Shown here piece by piece: positions 56,701 through 62,700 of a stretch of 64,000 nucleotides of DNA (the first letter of the stretch is position 1; every line of letters starts with the position of its first letter). This DNA is from Bugula neritina (Eukaryota > Bryozoa > Gymnolaemata > Cheilostomatida > Bugulidae). The translations under genes were made by a program, and so were the position numbers. The stretch covers positions 15,809,133 to 15,873,132 of the forward strand of contig OZ037769.1 of assembly GCA_964035545.1 (NCBI GenBank), in the 5' to 3' direction. A model generated the notes under the pieces. The model saw nothing but the letters and a program-made list of their open reading frames with translations. It was not told the origin of the DNA and did no database searches.

Positions 56701-59700
56701 TTATATCTCTAGTATTATATCTCTAGTATTATATCTCTAGTATTGTATCTATAGTATTATATCTATAGTATTATATCTATAGTATTATATCTATAGTATT
56801 ATATCTCTAGTATTATATCTCTAGTATTATATCTATAGTATTATATCTACAGTATTATATCTCTAGTATTATATCTATAGTATTATATCTCTAGTATTAT
56901 ATCTCTAGTATTATATCTCTAGTAATATATCTCTAGTATTATATCTATAGTATTATATCTATAGTATTATATCTATAGTATTATATCTCTAGTATTATAT
57001 CTATAGTATTATATCTCTAGTATTATATCTCTAGTATTGTATCTCTAGTATTATATCTATAGTATTATATCTATAGTATTATATCTATAGTATTATATCT
57101 CTAGTATTATATCTCTAGTATTATATCTATAGTATTATATCTCTAGTATTATATCTATAGTATTATATCTATAGTATTATATATCTATAGTATTATATCC
57201 CTATAGTATTATATCTACAGTATTATATCTACAGTATTATATCTCTAGTATTATATCTATAGTATTATATCTATAGTATTATATCTATAGTATTATATCT
57301 CTAGTATTATATCTATAGTATTATATCTCTAGTATTATATCTATAGTATTATATCTCTAGTATTATATCTATAGTTTTATATCTATAGTATTATATCTCT
57401 AGTATTATATCTCTAGTATTATATCTCTAGTATTATATCTATAGTATTATATCTATAGTATTATATCTATAGTATTATATCTATAGTATTATATCTCTAG
57501 TATTATATCTATAGTAATATATCTCTAGTATTATATCTATAGTATTATATCTATAGTATTATATCTATAGTATTATATCTCTAGTATTATATCTATAGTA
57601 TTATATCTCTAGTATTATATATCTATAGTAATATATCTATAGTATTATATCTCTAGTATTATATCTATAGTATTATATCTCTAGTATTATATCTATAGTA
57701 TTATATCTATAGTATTATATCTCTAGTATTATATCTCTAGTATTATATCTCTAGTATTATATCTATAGTATTATATCTATAGTATTATATCTCTAGTATT
57801 ATATCTCTAGTATTATATCTATAGTATTATATCTCTAGTATTATATCTATAGTATTATATCTATAGTATTATATCTCTAGTATTATATCTATAGTATTAT
57901 ATCTATAGTATTATATCTCTAGTATTATATCTACAGTATTATATCTCTAGTATTATATCTATAGTATTATATCTATAGTATTATATCTCTAGTATTATAT
58001 CTATAGTATTATATCTCTAGTATTATATCTATAGTATTATATCTCTAGTATTATATCTCTAGTATTATATCTCTAGTATTATATCTATAGTATTATATCT
58101 ATAGTATTATATCTACAGTATTATATCTATAGTATTATATCTCTAGTATTATATCTATAGTATTATATCTATAGTAATATATCTCTAGTATTATATCTAT
58201 AGTATTATATCTATAGTATTATATCTATAGTATTATATCTCTAGTATTATATCTATAGTATTATATCTCTAGTATTATATCTATAGTATTATATCTATAG
58301 TATTATATCTCTAGTATTATATCTATAGTATTATATCTCTAGTATTATATCTATAGTATTATATCTATAGTATTATATCTATAGTATTATATCTCTAGTA
58401 TTATATCTATAGTAATATATCTCTAGTATTATATCTCTAGTATTATATCTATAGTATTATATCTATAGTATTATATCTACAGTATTATATCTCTAGTATT
58501 ATATCTCTAGTATTATATCTATAGTAATATATCTCTAGTATTATATCTCTAGTATTATATCTATAGTATTATATCTCTAGTATTATATCTATAGTATTAT
58601 ATCTATAGTATTATATCTATAGTATTATATCTCTAGTATTATATCTCTAGTATTATATCTCTAGTATTATATCTATAGTAATATATCTATAGTATTATAT
58701 CTCTAGTATTATATCTATAGTATTATATCTATAGTATTATATCTCTAGTATTATATCTATAGTATTATATCTATAGTATTATATCTATAGTATTATATCT
58801 ATAGTATTATATCTCTAGTATTATATCTATAGTATTATATCTCTAGTATTATATCTATAGTATTATATCTATAGTATTATATCTATAGTATTATATCTCT
58901 AGTATTATATCTATAGTATTATATCTATAGTATTATATCTCTAGTATTATATCTATAGTATTATATCTATAGTATTATATCTATAGTATTATATCTCTAG
59001 TATTATATCTCTAGTATTATATCTATAGTATTATATCTCTAGTATTATATCTATAGTAATATATCTATAGTATTATATCTATAGTATTATATCTATAGTA
59101 TTATATCTCTAGTATTATATCTATAGTATTATATCTCTAGTATTATATATCTATAGTATTATATCTCTAGTATTATATCTCTAGTATTATATCTATAGTA
59201 TTATATCTATAGTATTATATCTATAGTATTATATCTCTAGTATTATATCTATAGTATTATATCTCTAGTATTATATCTCTAGTATTATATCTCTAGTATT
59301 ATATCTATAGTATTATATCTCTAGTATTATATCTATAGTATTATATCTCTAGTATTATATCTACAGTATTATATCTCTAGTATTATATCTCTAGTATTAT
59401 ATCTATAGTAATATATCTATAGTATTATATCTATAGTATTATATCTATAGTATTATATCTCTAGTATTATATCTCTAGTATTATATCTCTAGTAATATAT
59501 CTATAGTATTATATCTCTAGTATTATATCTCTAGTATTATATCTATAGTATTATATCTATAGTATTATATCTACAGTATTATATCTCTAGTATTATATCT
59601 ATAGTAATATATCTATAGTATTATATCTATAGTATTATATCTATAGTATTATATCTATAGTATTATATCTATAGTATTATATCTCTAGTATTATATCTCT

Positions 59701-62700
59701 AGTATTGTATCTATAGTATTATATCTATAGTAATATATCTATAGTATTATATCTATAGTATTATATCTATAGTATTATATATCTATAGTATTATATCTAT
59801 AGTATTATATCTATAGTAATATATCTATAGTATTATATCTCTAGTATTATATCTCTAGTATTATATCTCTAGTATTATATCTCTAGTATCTCTCTCTGCA
59901 GGTATTTTTCTTCCTCCTTACTCTCATGTACACCAACGTCGGAGTTGCCCTCTTCCAGTCCGTCTCCCTCCCGTTCAGCGACTACTGGCGAGGCATGATG
60001 ACGGTGACGGCAGCTCTCACCGGCTCCGCTAGCTTTGCCGACTTCAAGGATACGATGCCGTATCTGGGCGGAGTTTATCTGGTTGCCGTGACGTGCACAG
60101 CTGGAGGCGTTCTGTATGCGCTGGTAAGTGTCGTACTTTGTAATACGAGGGCTGAGATGGTCTGTGTGTAGCGTACTGTACAGTGTCGGGTGTCTCTACT
60201 CGTAGATGGCCTCTATTCTCTCCTTCCACCTGCGAGACTTCAGACAGGATCCTATACTGGCCATGGACATCAAGGAGGCGCTCTGCTTCCTCTTCCACAA
60301 GTCAATCTGCGGCTCTAAGGCTAATAAGGAGAAAGAAGAAGACGATTCCAGCAGTCAAGATCTCTCGCCGGTATGTAGTGTTGTGTGGCGGGGAGTTTGT
60401 CACTGTAGGGTAACAGCAACAGAAAATGTGCATCACATGACCAGGAATAGTCTCAGATATAAACCTTAGAGCGGGGCTGTCCAACAGGCGGCCTCAGGGC
60501 TAGATGGGGCCCTCAGTCTACATTTATGTGGCCCTTGAAAGCATAACAAATCAAATTATTTGCATACATATACGGATTACAGTGGACAAAGCACCTTTTT
60601 AATGCCTTATTTATATGCATACAATAAAACATGCAGCCTGCAGTAGTTATTAGGACTTTATTGTGTAATGATTCATAAGAATTCGGAATAAAGTTATTTG
60701 AAAAACACTGATGCTGTGGCCCCAACCCAAGCTGAAGTTTACAGTATTCCCTTTCAGTGGCCCTCGGTCTAATTGAAAGGTTAAGGATACAAATAGCCAG
60801 CAGTTTTCTTGTTACATACTGCATACAACTAAGTAATCAGCTCAGAGTAGTAGTGCGACCTTTAGCTGACCTCTGCTACGTGGTGTCTGTTTGGTAGGAG
60901 TTTGCCCTGGCTGAGATGGAGTACCAGGTGGAGGAGCTGCTCTTCAAGATGTCCGCCCTGTGCGACGGAGCCTCCCCCCGCCACAAGCCGGGACTCTACT
61001 ACACTCCTGCCGAGTCGGACAACACCGGGGGAGTGGTGTCGGAGGAGGGGGACAGTGGTGGAGTGAGCATGGCGCTGGCAGGGGTTACCGACAAGATTGA
61101 AGATGTCAACTCCCTGAGTAGACTGCTTCACCTCCAGGGGATCGGCAGCGGCATTAGTGACGCACACACCTACAACAGGTAGACTGGCAGCGTGACCTTA
61201 GTGACCTTAGTTGGTATAATTATACTAGTATATCATTGCACCACTCTTACCCTGTTGCGTTGTGTGTAGGTCGCAGCTAGAAATGGACGTACTCCGGCAG
61301 CTACAATTATCACACGGCAGGGATATGGGTATCGGCGTGTGGGACAATCTAAGAAGTGTTCGGGTGGAGAGACCTCTCTCTGGTGACCTCAACTGTAGTG
61401 GTACGTGCTGTGTGTAGTATGTACAGTGTACTGTGTAGTATATACAGTGTACTGTGTAGTGTGTACAGTGTACTGTGTAGTATATACAGTGTACTGTGTA
61501 GTATATACAGTGTACTGTGTAGTATGTACAGTGTAGTGTGTAGTGTGTACAGTATACTGTGTGTAGTATGTACAGTGTAGTGTGTAGTATATACAGTGTA
61601 CTGTGTAGTATATACAGTGTACTGTGTAGTATGTACAGTGTACTGTGTAGTGTGTACAGTGTACTGTGTAGTATGTACAGTGTACTGTGTAGTATGTACA
61701 GTGTACTGTGTACATTCTAACTGAGACTCAACAAGCCTCTATTCACACATACTTTTCCTCTATTCATACAGTCTACAGAACTATTCACAGAATGCTTTGT
61801 TCTACTCTCCCTATAGACCTGCTCACTCTATTATAACTCAACAATACTCAATTATAATCATAATAACTTGTACAACTCAAGGGTTGGCACCTCTAGACAA
61901 GTGTGCCCCACTCTACCTTCAACAGCACTACTTGTTTGCTCTCTTGAGGCTTGTTGCCATAGCAACTAGCTTGTAAACACATCAGATAAGGCACTGGTTA
62001 CTATAGCTGGTGTAGGTTTCAAATTGATTGTACAGAACAAGGGTGGCCCGTGTCTTATCAGTTGATGTAAATATCACGTTACTGTTGATATCCCCCTTTC
62101 ATGTTGGCCTGTAATACCGCTCCTAGCTAGCTATAGTGTCCCCGTCTGATCTGTAGTAGGGGGGGGGGGTTATTGTCCACTGCCCCATCATTCTATAAGG
62201 GAGTTAAGAACTCGCTCTAACATAGTCTGAGCACCTCTAGACTCGTGCAGTTAGAGAGGGTACCTTGTACTGCTGCAGTATAAGCTAAGGCAGTGATCTC
62301 TACTTTGTAATGTGTGTGATTGTAGAGGGAGAAGTGGAGATGCACGGCCCCGAGTACAACAATCCGGCCTTCCACTCGTACGAGGGGGCCGGCAGCGATG
62401 ACGATGATGACTCATTCATCAGCATCCCTGATGAGAGTCACGTCCCCTTCTCTACCTACCGACTCACTCCGTCTCCCCCAACCAAACTCAAGTCAGAGAA
62501 GTCCAAGAGAGCCAAGAGCGGCGTGAAACAATCAACTTCTGCCGAGGTGTACGAACTAGCCGAGCACCAGAGACCTCTATCTCCTCAGATAGCTTATCAT
62601 AATGACGCGTATGTAAGTGACGTGGAGGTTGAGGTGGACATTGAGTATACTGAGTCACCTCCCCCGAGGTCCCGCCTCCGCAGGAAGTCGAGATCTGGCA

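Noticed and set aside
61270-61400. RVxP ciliary targeting motif in the tail (VRVERPLSG)
   Set aside because: The spacing is RVxRP rather than RVxP, and exact motif identity matters.
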